Positions 1 to 9,003 are shown, counted from the stretch's first letter. The stretch: 64,000 nt of DNA from Fervidobacterium sp. (GCA_026419195.1 JANZZV010000006.1:62001-126000); one strand, 5' to 3'. Notes: generated by a model from the letters alone, not told the origin. A program made the numbers and translations.

Positions 1-1
1 T

Positions 2-286
2 CAGGCTGCATTTTTGAGTTTGTTTTGCAAGAAATACAAGCTTGATTTAGGAAAACTCATTGGTGGTAACGTTGTTCCAAGAGATGAAAAATGTGGAGAA
101 CGTATTTTTCCTGAATATTTAGGAGATGTGATATTGGCAAGGTGCATTAATAACATTAATGGCTCGAATTTAGACAAAACCTTTGTCATGACAAAGTATC
201 CAAAAAACGAGATGGATGATGTTTTAAGTGCCCTTTCTACCAATTACAAGTACTTGGAGGTGTTATCTTGGAGAGAACTTTTATAA
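2..286 (+). CDS. C-terminal fragment of an unrecognised protein
   Basis: The reading frame is open from the first bases of the window to a TAA at 284-286, so this is the 3' end of a gene that starts upstream. About 94 residues are visible, with no signal peptide, membrane segment or motif I can assign. A cysteine-containing stretch (DEKCGERIFPEYLGD) is followed by a charged tail ending SWRELL. The stop lies 19 bases inside ndk, so the two genes overlap and are probably co-transcribed and translationally coupled. I do not recognise the family. Confidence 0.6.
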   Translation, partial: QAAFLSLFCKKYKLDLGKLIGGNVVPRDEKCGERIFPEYLGDVILARCINNINGSNLDKTFVMTKYPKNEMDDVLSALSTNYKYLEVLSWRELL

Positions 287-711
287 TACTCAAACCCAAT
301 GCCGTTAGAAGAGGACTTGTTGGAGAGATACTTAAAAGATTCGAGCAAAGGGGAATAAAAATAGTTGGTCTAAAATTTTTGAAAATGAGTCGTGAACAGG
401 CAGAAAAACTTTATGAGCCTCATAAAGGAAAAACATTTTATGAGGAGTTGCTTAATTTCATGCTCAGTGGACCTGTTGTTGCGATTATTTTAGAGGCTCC
501 AAGAGTTCTTGAACTTGTGAGACATATTGTTGGTGCGACTGATCCATTGAAAGCGGAGGCTGGTTCTATCAGAGGAGAATTTGCTTTGACTGTTACTAAG
601 AATCTTATCCATGCAAGTGACAGCTTAGAAAGTTTCGAAAGAGAGGCTTCGATTTTTTTCACAGAAGATGAGATAATAGATTATTACTTGGACGTTCAGG
701 ACGACATATAA
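268..711 (+). CDS. ndk: Nucleoside diphosphate kinase
   Basis: It transfers the gamma-phosphate from ATP to nucleoside diphosphates through a phosphohistidine intermediate in the cytoplasm, balancing NTP and dNTP pools. The 147-residue length is normal for the family. The N-terminus ERTFIILKPNAVRRGLVGEI is the family's first strand and helix, and the catalytic histidine lies in NLIHASDS near residue 117, preceded by the glycine-rich GSIRGEF. The start is TTG at 268 with GGAGG at 256-260. It overlaps the end of the preceding gene by 19 bases. A membrane protein follows after about 30 bases on the same strand. Confidence 0.97.
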   Translation: MERTFIILKPNAVRRGLVGEILKRFEQRGIKIVGLKFLKMSREQAEKLYEPHKGKTFYEELLNFMLSGPVVAIILEAPRVLELVRHIVGATDPLKAEAGSIRGEFALTVTKNLIHASDSLESFEREASIFFTEDEIIDYYLDVQDDI

Positions 712-742
712 CAGTATTTTAGCAATCGGGGGTGTGTAGCTG

Positions 743-1399
743 TTGAAAAGAAGTGATTTATTATCTGTAAGTTTTTTTGTCGCGATTGCATTAATACTTC
801 TCAACGATAATTCAAGAAATGTGTATGTTTTTCTGAATAACTCGCACCCATACATCATGGGGTTTTTGAAAGTTGGAGTTTTGGCAAGTTTTGGTGAAAT
901 ACTTGCGCTACGTATCTTGAAAGGTAAATACGTTTTTCCTGTTGGTTTTATTTACAGATTTTTTGTTTGGGGATTTTTGGGTGTTGTTTTTGTTTTGGTA
1001 TTTGAATTGTTTGCAAGTGGGACAGCAATTCTTTTAGAGAAAAATCTTTTGCCATACACACATACCAGTAAGAAATTTCTTCAGGCATTTTATACAAGTG
1101 TGTTAATGAATCTCATATTTGCCCCTACTTTTATGGCTTTTCATAGAATTACTGATGCTTATATAGACCTGTCCGGCGGAAAATTAAATAAGATGCTCAG
1201 GGTAAAAATAAATGAGGTAATGAATTACATAGATTGGAATAAATTTGTAAATTTTGTAATCCTCAAAACAATTCCGTTTTTTTGGATCCCTGCACATACT
1301 ATAACTTTTCTACTTCCAACAGCGTATCGTGTACTTGTCGCAGCTTTATTATCCATTGTACTCGGATTAATACTATCGATAAGAAAAAAGCAACAGTAA
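743..1399 (+). CDS. Membrane protein, possibly Mpv17/PMP22-like
   Basis: This 218-residue protein has four or five hydrophobic segments (about 7-22, 38-60, 72-95, 115-135 and 175-212) and a basic C-terminus, so it is integral to the inner membrane. The start is TTG at 743 with GGGGGTGTG-like sequence just upstream. The last third has a pattern FWIP-x6-FLLPTAYRV-x10-LGLILS, which resembles the C-terminal signature of the eukaryotic Mpv17/PMP22 channel family. That resemblance is from memory and is weak evidence. It lies about 30 bases after ndk and may share its transcript. Function is unknown. Confidence 0.75.
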   Translation: MKRSDLLSVSFFVAIALILLNDNSRNVYVFLNNSHPYIMGFLKVGVLASFGEILALRILKGKYVFPVGFIYRFFVWGFLGVVFVLVFELFASGTAILLEKNLLPYTHTSKKFLQAFYTSVLMNLIFAPTFMAFHRITDAYIDLSGGKLNKMLRVKINEVMNYIDWNKFVNFVILKTIPFFWIPAHTITFLLPTAYRVLVAALLSIVLGLILSIRKKQQ

Positions 1400-1444
1400 A
1401 TTGAACATATATTTACAGCAAGAAAATAATAAGTTGATACAAAC

Positions 1445-2386
1445 CTACGAATCTTTTTTGACTGAATTTTCTAAAAATTTTAATGAATTTCTTAGTATGA
1501 ATCTTCTAAACGCATAAGATGACTTATGACCAGATGGTACAACTATCTTCTTTGCATTTGGAATCAATCTGTACAAACTGTTGAAAGCTTGCCGCGGAAT
1601 GACCTTATCAAAAACTCCTTGAAACATTAAAGTTGGTTGCTTCACAAATTTTGCGTAAGATATTGGATCGTAGTGGAAACACGTAGGTTTTAGCTCTAAG
1701 ATTTGAAAAATTGATTTTAAGTTGTGTAATTTTTTTCTTCCTTCGTTTCTAAGTTGTATGCATTTTTCTTCATCGAAGCATCCCCATTCATTGCTGAACT
1801 TTTTGTATCCTTCCCTTACTGGTTCTACATAAGGGGAATACCAATTTATCCATCTCCAATCACCACCTGTAAATGCTAATATACCGACTTTAATTCTTTC
1901 GTCAATAGCCATACTCATTGTGGCTATCATTCCACCGAAGCTGAATCCCATAATAGCAATTGGCAGACTTTGTAGTTTGTCAAACGTTTGGATTAAATCT
2001 ATGGTTCGCCTAACATCTTTTATTGCCTGATGGAACCTAATTACACAATGAGCTGGAGAATGATGGAAAAACGGTTCTCCACCATTCCATTCTGGTTTCG
2101 CGCGTTGCAAATGATATGGATGAATCATGAAAAATGTTTCTATACCATGTTTAGCAAACTGTTCTGCAAACCACATCAGATAAGCAATGTGTCCATTACC
2201 AATTCCATGCAAAAAAATCATCGTAAGCCAGGGATCTTTTGTACGGTATTGGTATATGTAAATTCTTTTGGATTCAGGAATATCTGGTTCGTACACAGTA
2301 TCTACACTTAGTATTGAATATTTTTCGTGAATAGTTTCTTCAAGGTTAAAAGGTATGTTCTTATCATAATCAAATGCAAAGGGCAT
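1445..2386 (-). CDS. Alpha/beta hydrolase
   Basis: This is a 313-residue serine hydrolase of the alpha/beta fold. The nucleophile elbow GFSFGG lies near residue 150. The oxyanion-side strand TMIFLHGIGNGH is near residue 57, and a late GVFDKVIP (acid) and PSGHKSS (histidine) complete the likely Ser-Asp-His triad. There is no signal peptide, so it is probably cytoplasmic. The substrate cannot be read from the sequence; an esterase or peptidase-like role is possible. It starts six bases after the PAP2 gene and is the last gene of a three-gene minus-strand operon. The gene upstream of the window's first plus-strand block converges on it, with only 45 bases between stops and no clear terminator. 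Confidence 0.85.
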   Translation of the reverse strand: MPFAFDYDKNIPFNLEETIHEKYSILSVDTVYEPDIPESKRIYIYQYRTKDPWLTMIFLHGIGNGHIAYLMWFAEQFAKHGIETFFMIHPYHLQRAKPEWNGGEPFFHHSPAHCVIRFHQAIKDVRRTIDLIQTFDKLQSLPIAIMGFSFGGMIATMSMAIDERIKVGILAFTGGDWRWINWYSPYVEPVREGYKKFSNEWGCFDEEKCIQLRNEGRKKLHNLKSIFQILELKPTCFHYDPISYAKFVKQPTLMFQGVFDKVIPRQAFNSLYRLIPNAKKIVVPSGHKSSYAFRRFILRNSLKFLENSVKKDS

Positions 2387-2391
2387 AAACC

Positions 2392-3039
2392 TTATTCCTC
2401 CTTGTTTGAAAACATTATTTTTCCTATGTTGTAACCAATCGATGCCCCAAATAGTACATCTGATGTCCAGTGATTATTAGACCATAACCTTTGGGCAGAA
2501 ATTACCATAGGTACTGCAAACCAAAAATCACCAAATCTTAAAGAAAGAGGTGTGAAGATTGCCCAAGATAATGCCGAATGACCAGATGGAAATGATTGAT
2601 AATCTTTTGAAAAGTTCAAAGGCTTAAAAGCATAGGGATTATTCTCAACATACGGTCTCATGCGACCGGTTAAGAACTTTGTTAGACCTACCACTATCGT
2701 TGTAAAAGTAAAACTTTCCAAGATAGTAAAGCTTGTGTAAGAATCAATAGGAAATACTATTGCCGATGCCAAAATTGCTAAGCCAAGAAAATGTGGAAAA
2801 TCGAGCTTATCAAGAAAGCTCAAAAACGATGACTTCGGATAAACCCTGCTGAGTGTTTCATCAAATACAAATACAATTGCAGAGAAAGTTGTAAGGGGAT
2901 GTGAAAGAAATTCTTCGATATTTCCTGACAGACTTGCGATATCACCTTTCAGTTCTAAAAAACAATCACCTCGGGAAAATCCTACAAAAAAGAGAAGAAT
3001 TACAATGAAAAATGTTAAATACACTTTACTAAAATCCAC
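2392..3039 (-). CDS. PAP2-family membrane phosphatase
   Basis: This 215-residue membrane protein has the three phosphatase motifs of the type 2 phosphatidic acid phosphatase superfamily: KFLTGRMRP near 125, PSGHS near 151 and NNHWTSDVLFG near 190. These provide the lysine/arginine, histidine and histidine/aspartate active-site residues. The family dephosphorylates lipid phosphates such as phosphatidate or undecaprenyl diphosphate at the membrane; the substrate here is not determined. An N-terminal hydrophobic segment is followed by several more. The GTG start (3037-3039) directly abuts the TAA of the upstream aminotransferase fusion, indicating translational coupling. Confidence 0.88.
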   Translation of the reverse strand: MDFSKVYLTFFIVILLFFVGFSRGDCFLELKGDIASLSGNIEEFLSHPLTTFSAIVFVFDETLSRVYPKSSFLSFLDKLDFPHFLGLAILASAIVFPIDSYTSFTILESFTFTTIVVGLTKFLTGRMRPYVENNPYAFKPLNFSKDYQSFPSGHSALSWAIFTPLSLRFGDFWFAVPMVISAQRLWSNNHWTSDVLFGASIGYNIGKIMFSNKEE

Positions 3040-4608
3040 TTACGACACCTTCTCCATTCTGACGTGTGAAATTCCAGCTTCGAGAAATTCTTCCCCTACT
3101 TGTTTATAACCAAGTTTCTTGTAGAAATCTTTTACTTGAACTTGCGCGTTCAGGGAAAAAATTTTTTGCTCAATATTGGATAAGAATGCCTCTATATGTC
3201 GCATAATGATTTTACCGTATCCTAAGTTTCTGAAGTCTTTTCGAACAGCCACACGTTCAATTTTCCAATATTTACCCATATCTCTTGCACGCGCTACGGC
3301 TACAGGCTCAGAGAAATGCTTTAAAATGAAATGTACTGCCTCGTAATCTTTACCATCCATTTCCAAAGATATGTCTATACCTTGCTCAATAACGAAAACT
3401 TCCTCTCGAATCTCTTTACAGATCTCAAATCGCTCGTCTGGTAATTTGAAAGCTTGGAAATCCAAAGCGTTTTCGTATGCACCTTTGATTCTTTCAAGTG
3501 CTTCTTTTAACACGGAAAATTGGCAAGCAAAGTTAAGTCTCACAAAGTTCTTGTCTCCAAAATCCTTTCCATCGTTTAGAAAAACTCTTGCATTTTTTAG
3601 GAAAAATTCTTGTGGATTTTCAAGCTTTGTTTTTGAACAGTCGATCCACATGAGGTAAGTACCTTCAGGTAAGGTTGGTTTAAGTAATGGTGTATTTTTT
3701 AATAGAAAATTGTAAGCATAATCGCGATTTCTTTTAAGATACGAGACAAGTCTTTCAACCCAATCAGGATCATTGTAGGCAGCTTTTAACGCTTCAATAG
3801 AGAGTACGTTACCAATCACCAATTCCATGCTTTCAAGATAGTTTTTGTAAATGCTTCTTAACTTGCTATCTGGGATGATACCGTATGAGTTTGCTAGCCC
3901 GGCTATATTAAACGTTTTACCTGGGGAATTAAGTACAATAACGTTTTCTCTACTTATTTCAAGAAGACTTACAAATTTATTTGGTGAGTAGATTATATCA
4001 GCGTGTATTTCGTCTGATACGATAATTAAGTTTCTTTTTATTGCTATATCGTGGAGTCTTTCAAGTTCTTCGTATTGCCAAACTCGCCCGACCGGATTGT
4101 GTGGATTGGAGATTATTATCAATTTAGTTCTTTCATCAATCAGAGATTCCAAATTATCAAAGTCCATGAACCAAGAGTTATCCTTTTTCATAAGCCGATT
4201 TTCAACAACCCTTCTGCCGTTACTTTCGACCACTCTAAAAAAAGGTGGATAAACCGGTGGTTGAATGATTACCTTATCTCCGGGTAATGTGAGGACATTT
4301 ATCAAAAAAGCGATCATCGGTACAACACCTGGGCCATTGACTATCCATTCACTTTGAATATCTATATTGTACCTGCTTTTGTACCAATTAACTATTGTTT
4401 CATAATAACTATTTGAACGATACGTGTAGCCAAATATTCCATGTTGCACTCGTTGCGATAAAGCATCAATTATCCTCTGCGAAGTTTTAAAATCCATGTC
4501 AGCTACCCACAAAGGTAACACATCCTCGCCATGCAGATTTAATATCATATCCCATTTAAAACTATCTGTTTTTCTGCGATTCACAATAATGTCAAATTCT
4601 TCTAACAT
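3040..4608 (-). CDS. MalY/PatB-type PLP lyase fused to a GNAT acetyltransferase
   Basis: Residues 1 to about 385 form a fold-type I PLP enzyme of the MalY/PatB cystathionine beta-lyase group: RRKTDSFKWD at the N-terminus, VSDEIHADI (cofactor aspartate) and SPGKTFNIAGL with the Schiff-base lysine. Residues about 390-522 form a GNAT domain with IREEVFVIEQGI, then IERVAVRKDFRNLGYGK, the acetyl-CoA loop. The stand-alone lyase family is about 390 residues, so this is a fusion of two normally separate enzymes. I chose ATG at 4608 because GAGGTGG lies five bases before it; a GTG at 4617 lies within that site. It is the first gene of the operon with the PAP2 phosphatase and hydrolase. The lyase could act on cystathionine or cysteine; the acetyl acceptor is unknown. 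Confidence 0.88.
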   Translation of the reverse strand: MLEEFDIIVNRRKTDSFKWDMILNLHGEDVLPLWVADMDFKTSQRIIDALSQRVQHGIFGYTYRSNSYYETIVNWYKSRYNIDIQSEWIVNGPGVVPMIAFLINVLTLPGDKVIIQPPVYPPFFRVVESNGRRVVENRLMKKDNSWFMDFDNLESLIDERTKLIIISNPHNPVGRVWQYEELERLHDIAIKRNLIIVSDEIHADIIYSPNKFVSLLEISRENVIVLNSPGKTFNIAGLANSYGIIPDSKLRSIYKNYLESMELVIGNVLSIEALKAAYNDPDWVERLVSYLKRNRDYAYNFLLKNTPLLKPTLPEGTYLMWIDCSKTKLENPQEFFLKNARVFLNDGKDFGDKNFVRLNFACQFSVLKEALERIKGAYENALDFQAFKLPDERFEICKEIREEVFVIEQGIDISLEMDGKDYEAVHFILKHFSEPVAVARARDMGKYWKIERVAVRKDFRNLGYGKIIMRHIEAFLSNIEQKIFSLNAQVQVKDFYKKLGYKQVGEEFLEAGISHVRMEKVS

Positions 4609-4658
4609 ACAAGCCACCTCTCTAATATAATTGTCACAGATGGATTACTTCCAGAACA

Positions 4659-4667
4659 ATTATATCA
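4659..4667 (-). promoter_or_regulatory. Extended -10 promoter of the lyase-GNAT operon
   Basis: On the minus strand the sequence reads TGATATAAT, an extended -10 element, about 50 bases before the ATG at 4608. No good -35 hexamer is present. It sits back to back with the plus-strand promoter at 4679-4687, so the two polymerase sites would nearly touch. Confidence 0.4.
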
Positions 4668-4678
4668 TACACTCAAAG

Positions 4679-4687
4679 TGGTATAAT
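4679..4687 (+). promoter_or_regulatory. Extended -10 promoter of the S41-like gene
   Basis: TGGTATAAT is an extended -10 element. The predicted start site near 4694 leaves room for GGGGGTGG (4705-4712) and the GTG at 4717. This supports GTG 4717 over an earlier TTG at 4693, which would lie at or before the transcript start. Confidence 0.45.
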
Positions 4688-4716
4688 ATATATTGAACGT
4701 CGTTGGGGGTGGTTTG

Positions 4717-5988
4717 GTGAGGTTACCTAATTTTACTGTCTGGTTCATAATTGCTGTTTTCTTTGTTGGATGGCTAGCAATATTTATTTACGAACATTTC
4801 AGGTTTTCGCCTTTTGCTTTACAGGTTGATTTTGAAGTGGTAAAAGAATACCTGTTTGATCGTCATGTAGACCTATTTAACCCAATTCTGAGAAACCAAT
4901 TTAGAGTACAACAGATACAATTTGATCAAAGACTAACAGCTTACGGTTTTGCTCTTAAAATTTCTGACGTACTTGCCTTCCTCAACGATGGTACAACAAG
5001 AATAGAGGTACCACTAAGGAGAATTGATAAAGTTTTACCGCTCAGATTTAAGTATATATCAGGAGAGGTTGTTGTTGTTGAAAGTGTTTGTGATGTTCCT
5101 GAAGGCTCTGTGCTTCTTTCGATAAATGGTATACCGATCGAACAAGTGTTAAAAAAGTATAGCAAGTTTTATCCAAATCTTGATGAGTTTGAATCCAAAT
5201 ATTCTTTCGTTGATAAGCAGCTGCAATACTATCTTAAAATAATCGATGCAAGTTCCGTCCAGATAACTTACAGACTACCAGAAACAAATACCCAGAGAAT
5301 AGCATACTTAAAAGGTGTCGAATCGTTTCCAACCAAGAAAAGTGTGATTGACGTTTATAAATCACAGGATACTATTTTTGTGAAGATAAACACATTTAAG
5401 GTTTCTTCAAAAGAAGATATGGCACAGATTTCCCAACAGTTTGAGCGTATTGCTCAAGAAAGCACTGAGACGTCGAAGATAATATTTGACCTCAGGTATG
5501 CATCAGATGGTGATGATACAATTCCGTCAATCATTCTCTCGTATCTTGTAGATCAACCGGTTGATTTGTATCCAAGTTTATACGTAAGATACAAAAACAA
5601 GTTGATAAAAAAACAACAAATTCCGATTACTCCTTCACAGAATAAAATAAAAGGTTTGGTATACTTTCTCGTCGACAACTCATGTTTTTACAAACCTCAC
5701 AAAACAATATTGGCATTTGTTTCAGAATATTCTTTGGGTAAAATAATCTGTTCAAGTCATCAATATACGATTCCAAAGGAATTTTATGTTGACGAATTTT
5801 GGAAAGTGTTGCCGAACACGAAAAGCTATATTGTTTTTCCGACAGGGAAAGTAGTTTTGGAAAAAAAGCCCACGGTATTTTTGCACAACGAAATTGATCT
5901 AACGTACAGAGAATTAATCAACAAAAATACTTACACGAAATATTTGGAAAAAATAAAAATTCCTAGAAACTTTGACTTGTATAATTGA
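4717..5988 (+). CDS. S41 (tail-specific protease)-like protein lacking the catalytic serine
   Basis: This 423-residue protein has one N-terminal membrane segment (about residues 5-22), so the rest probably lies outside the membrane. The middle has a PDZ-like stretch (EGSVLLSINGIPIEQV). The C-terminal half follows the S41 core: DTIFVKINTF, then KIIFDLRYASDG, matching the family's IIDLRxNxGG, then VYFLVDNSCFYKPHKT. In active S41 enzymes this last segment holds the serine nucleophile (DxxTFSAAE); here the position appears to be tyrosine and the following glutamate is lost. It is probably a non-catalytic relative, perhaps a binding protein. The start is chosen from the strong ribosome site before GTG 4717. 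A PAS-phosphatase gene follows after 28 bases. Confidence 0.6.
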   Translation: MRLPNFTVWFIIAVFFVGWLAIFIYEHFRFSPFALQVDFEVVKEYLFDRHVDLFNPILRNQFRVQQIQFDQRLTAYGFALKISDVLAFLNDGTTRIEVPLRRIDKVLPLRFKYISGEVVVVESVCDVPEGSVLLSINGIPIEQVLKKYSKFYPNLDEFESKYSFVDKQLQYYLKIIDASSVQITYRLPETNTQRIAYLKGVESFPTKKSVIDVYKSQDTIFVKINTFKVSSKEDMAQISQQFERIAQESTETSKIIFDLRYASDGDDTIPSIILSYLVDQPVDLYPSLYVRYKNKLIKKQQIPITPSQNKIKGLVYFLVDNSCFYKPHKTILAFVSEYSLGKIICSSHQYTIPKEFYVDEFWKVLPNTKSYIVFPTGKVVLEKKPTVFLHNEIDLTYRELINKNTYTKYLEKIKIPRNFDLYN

Positions 5989-6016
5989 TTAATCTACCAA
6001 ATGCGAGGTGAAAATA

Positions 6017-7084
6017 ATGAGTAGCTTAAATAAATTGTTGGAATATTTAAAGAACTCAAAAATTTTGGATTTTCTTGAGAATCTTGAAATTCCGGCTTAC
6101 ATTGTCTCGAAAGACAGGGTCATTGTATTCTGGAATAAAGCAGCTCAGTCCTTAACTGGTTACTGTCAAAGCGAGGTACTTGGCAGACCTTGTGCAAAGC
6201 AAGTATTGAATCACGTTGACAGAACAGGCATACCAGTTTGTTCGACCGAATTATGTCCTCTGTATCAGTCTATAAAAAGTGGACAACCAGTGCAAATTCC
6301 GTTTGCTGTGTACGGGCTTACAAAAAGTGGAATAAGAAGACCGTTCTCTGTTTCTGGTATTCCAATAAAAATTGACGGTGAAGTGCTTGGTGCTATTGAA
6401 ATTTTTAACGATGCTGAAAAGATGGATAGTGACATGGCGATTGCTATAAAAATTCAGCAAGCATTTGTTCCTGAAAACACTGATAGATTGGAATTTTTTT
6501 ACAAGCCTTCCGCAGGACTCGGTGGAGATATGATATATTATAATCCACCTTGGGTTGGAATTATAGATGTTAGTGGACATGGAATTGCAGCAGCGCTTGT
6601 AAGTATGCTTTTAAGAACAATTTTTGATATCGTTGCGTCGTTTGATCCTCCACTTAACCAGATACCTTTGCTTGTTGAGAATGAGATGAAAAAATATCAA
6701 CTTGAAGGTCTATATTTTACCTCAATATTTGGAAAGTTGGAAAAAGATACGTTTGAATTTCTTGACATAGCTCATCCATCTCCTGTAAATATTTCAAGAA
6801 AAGAAATTTTGGAAACTACTAACGTACCACCTATAGGTTTTGGATTATCCCAGGATTACGATTTTTCAGTAATAAACAAACATTATCTATTAGACGGGAG
6901 TTTATTACTTTACACAGATGGTATCACGGAGATGAAAACTAAAAAGGGAACATTAAATTCTGATGGGTTGTTGTCGGTAATCGACAGCCAAGATGATTTG
7001 AGTTTGATTTACCTAAAAATTTTAAAAGAAAGAACGTCCCCCTTACAGGAGGACGATATTACAATGGTACTTTTGAAAAACTAA
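6017..7084 (+). CDS. PAS-domain PP2C/SpoIIE-type protein phosphatase
   Basis: This 355-residue cytoplasmic signalling protein has an N-terminal PAS sensor (about 18-140: VIVFWNKAAQSLTGY, then a cysteine-rich GRPC...CSTELCPL segment and FSVSGIPI). A SpoIIE-class PP2C serine/threonine phosphatase follows (about 150-355: GLGGDMIYY, DVSGHGIAAAL, LLLYTDGITEM and EDDITMVLL). The metal-binding aspartates GGD, DVSGHG, YTDG and DD are kept. Such proteins usually dephosphorylate anti-sigma-factor antagonists, but none is encoded nearby. GAGGTG at 6005-6010 favours ATG 6017 over the in-frame GTG inside that site. The cysteines in the PAS domain could sense redox state or bind a ligand; that is inference. 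Confidence 0.9.
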   Translation: MSSLNKLLEYLKNSKILDFLENLEIPAYIVSKDRVIVFWNKAAQSLTGYCQSEVLGRPCAKQVLNHVDRTGIPVCSTELCPLYQSIKSGQPVQIPFAVYGLTKSGIRRPFSVSGIPIKIDGEVLGAIEIFNDAEKMDSDMAIAIKIQQAFVPENTDRLEFFYKPSAGLGGDMIYYNPPWVGIIDVSGHGIAAALVSMLLRTIFDIVASFDPPLNQIPLLVENEMKKYQLEGLYFTSIFGKLEKDTFEFLDIAHPSPVNISRKEILETTNVPPIGFGLSQDYDFSVINKHYLLDGSLLLYTDGITEMKTKKGTLNSDGLLSVIDSQDDLSLIYLKILKERTSPLQEDDITMVLLKN

Positions 7085-7088
7085 ATGC

Positions 7089-8657
7089 TTATTCCCATTC
7101 GATAGTTGCAGGTGGTTTAGATGTTATGTCGTATACCACCCTATTTATTCCTCGTACTTCGTTAACAATCCTCTTTGCCACATGGTTAAGAAATTCATGT
7201 GGCAATTTTGCCCAATCTGCAGTCATTCCATCTTCACTTACGACGGCTCTTAGTGCAACAACGTTTTCATATGTTCGATAATCTCCCATAACACCTACAG
7301 ATTTGACTGGTAAAAGTACAGCGAATGCTTGCCAAACCTTATTGTACAAATCCCATTTTTTTAGCTCTTGAATAAATATATAATCTGCATCTTGTAAAAG
7401 TTTAACAGATTCACTTGTGATAGGTCCTATAATTCTTACCGCTAATCCCGGACCAGGAAATGGATGACGCTGTAAAATGCTTTCAGGAAGGCCAAGTTCC
7501 TTGCCCAATACCCTGACTTCATCTTTAAAAAGGTACCTGAGAGGTTCTATAATCTGAAATGGTAGAGTTTCCGGTAATCCTCCAACATTATGGTGAGTTT
7601 TAATCTTTGCTCCTGCCTTTCTTTCTGAAACTTTGCTTTCGATAACATCTGGATAAAGTGTACCTTGCGCTAAATATTTTATATCCCCGCACATTTCTTT
7701 CAATTTCATTGCCTCCTGATAAAAAACATCTATAAAGGTGTGTCCTATAATTTTTCTTTTTTCTTCAGGATCTTCAACCCCTTCAAGTGCTTTTAAAAAC
7801 CTCCCGGAGGCATCTACATAATGAACTTTTATACCTATTTGTTCAAACTGGTTTACAACTTCCTTTCCTTCGTTTTTTCTTAACAGTCCTGTGTCCACAA
7901 ATATAGGAATAAACTTATCCGGTATGGCTTTGTGAAGTAACATTGCAACAACAGAAGAATCAACTCCTCCTGACAAACCAAGTATTACTCTGCCGTCAAT
8001 TTTACTTCTTAATTCATTAATCATATGAAAGGCGAAATTTGACATTGTCCAATTTGGTTGCAACTTTGCTACGTTTCTTAGAAAATTTTCTAAGATGTTT
8101 TTTCCATACTGTGTATGCGAAACTTCCGGATGGAATTGAACTCCGTAATATTTTCCATCCCTACTTCTTACAGCTGCGTACGGTGAATTCTCACTTACAG
8201 CTAAGACTTCAAAATCTTTTGGTAATTTCTCAACTCTGTCAGAGTGACTCATCCAAACTGTAAAGCTATCAGGTATATTTTCAAATATACCAACAGATTT
8301 CTTTACTTCGAGTTTTGCAGGTCCAAATTCACGATGCACAGATTTCTCAACCTTTCCACCAAGTTGATGAACCAATGCTTGTAAGCCATAACATATTCCA
8401 AGAACCGGTAGATTTTTCTCAAAGACGTATTCAGGAATTTTAGGAGCGCCCTCATCGTACACACTTGCAGGACCACCTGATAAGACAAAAGCCACAGGAG
8501 ATAGCTTTTCAACATTCTCCCATGGTTCATCAAATGGGAGAAGTTCACTGTAAAATCCTAATTCTCTGATTCTTCTTAAAATTAACTGTGTATACTGGGA
8601 ACCAAAATCGAGAACCACTACTGTTTGCCTTTCTTCTTCTCTTAATATGTCTTCCAT
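7089..8657 (-). CDS. guaA: GMP synthase (glutamine-hydrolysing)
   Basis: It converts XMP, ATP and glutamine to GMP. The 522-residue length is standard. The class I glutaminase domain (about 10-200) has the nucleophile cysteine in GICYGLQAL and the histidine/glutamate in [10 protein letters not shown]. The ATP pyrophosphatase domain has the P-loop GLSGGVDSS near 227. The C-terminal dimerisation domain ends KPPATIEWE, the family's conserved tail. The ATG at 8657 is preceded by GGGGTG. It converges with the phosphatase gene, with only four bases between stops. No purine riboswitch is visible in the upstream 230 bases. Confidence 0.98.
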   Translation of the reverse strand: MEDILREEERQTVVVLDFGSQYTQLILRRIRELGFYSELLPFDEPWENVEKLSPVAFVLSGGPASVYDEGAPKIPEYVFEKNLPVLGICYGLQALVHQLGGKVEKSVHREFGPAKLEVKKSVGIFENIPDSFTVWMSHSDRVEKLPKDFEVLAVSENSPYAAVRSRDGKYYGVQFHPEVSHTQYGKNILENFLRNVAKLQPNWTMSNFAFHMINELRSKIDGRVILGLSGGVDSSVVAMLLHKAIPDKFIPIFVDTGLLRKNEGKEVVNQFEQIGIKVHYVDASGRFLKALEGVEDPEEKRKIIGHTFIDVFYQEAMKLKEMCGDIKYLAQGTLYPDVIESKVSERKAGAKIKTHHNVGGLPETLPFQIIEPLRYLFKDEVRVLGKELGLPESILQRHPFPGPGLAVRIIGPITSESVKLLQDADYIFIQELKKWDLYNKVWQAFAVLLPVKSVGVMGDYRTYENVVALRAVVSEDGMTADWAKLPHEFLNHVAKRIVNEVRGINRVVYDITSKPPATIEWE

Positions 8658-8820
8658 TCCTTTTCACCCCCACGGCAATTGTTAGTTATAAATTCTGATT
8701 GTGAGTATAAAAATTTGATTTTCAGCCAAAAGTATCTATTCTTCATTTAATAAAGTATCATATACATAAACATTTTCAACGAATAAATTATTAATTTTAC
8801 TTTGCAAAGAGAAAATAAGC

Positions 8821-8849
8821 TTTACCTAGCAATGTTGGTTGAGATATAA
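8821..8849 (+). promoter_or_regulatory. Promoter of the 36-residue peptide gene
   Basis: A TATAAT (8844-8849) lies 17 bases after a weak TTTACC (8821-8826), and the predicted start falls about 30 bases before the peptide's ATG. The stretch 8658-8820 between this and guaA holds the guaA leader and is otherwise AT-rich with nothing I can assign. Confidence 0.35.
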
Positions 8850-8887
8850 TACAAATTAGAGTGAGTTTGGTATGGGAAGGTGAACAC

Positions 8888-8998
8888 ATGCGTAAGGGTA
8901 GTGTATTAGTTACTGTATTAATAATATTAATTTTCATTGTATACATACTTTCCAAGTTGCATTTGTTGCTTTCTATTAGACTCAAGGGTTATCCGTAG
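8888..8998 (+). CDS. Small single-span membrane peptide (36 residues)
   Basis: The reading frame MRKGSVLVTVLIILIFIVYI continues to a polar tail ending RLKGYP. It has a basic start, one hydrophobic helix (about 6-22) and a basic end. GGAAGGTG sits six to seven bases before the ATG, and a TATAAT lies upstream at the right distance. No homologue is recognised. It stands alone between guaA and the amylase, both on the other strand, so it needs its own promoter. The good initiation signals are the main reason to believe it. Confidence 0.5.
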   Translation: MRKGSVLVTVLIILIFIVYILSKLHLLLSIRLKGYP

Positions 8999-9003
8999 AA
9001 ATT

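Noticed and set aside
8658-8820. Purine riboswitch before guaA
   Set aside because: None of the conserved loop or junction bases could be found in the leader.
8797-8985. 62-residue minus-strand open frame opposite the small peptide
   Set aside because: No ribosome site or hydrophobic pattern supports it; the plus-strand peptide has both.
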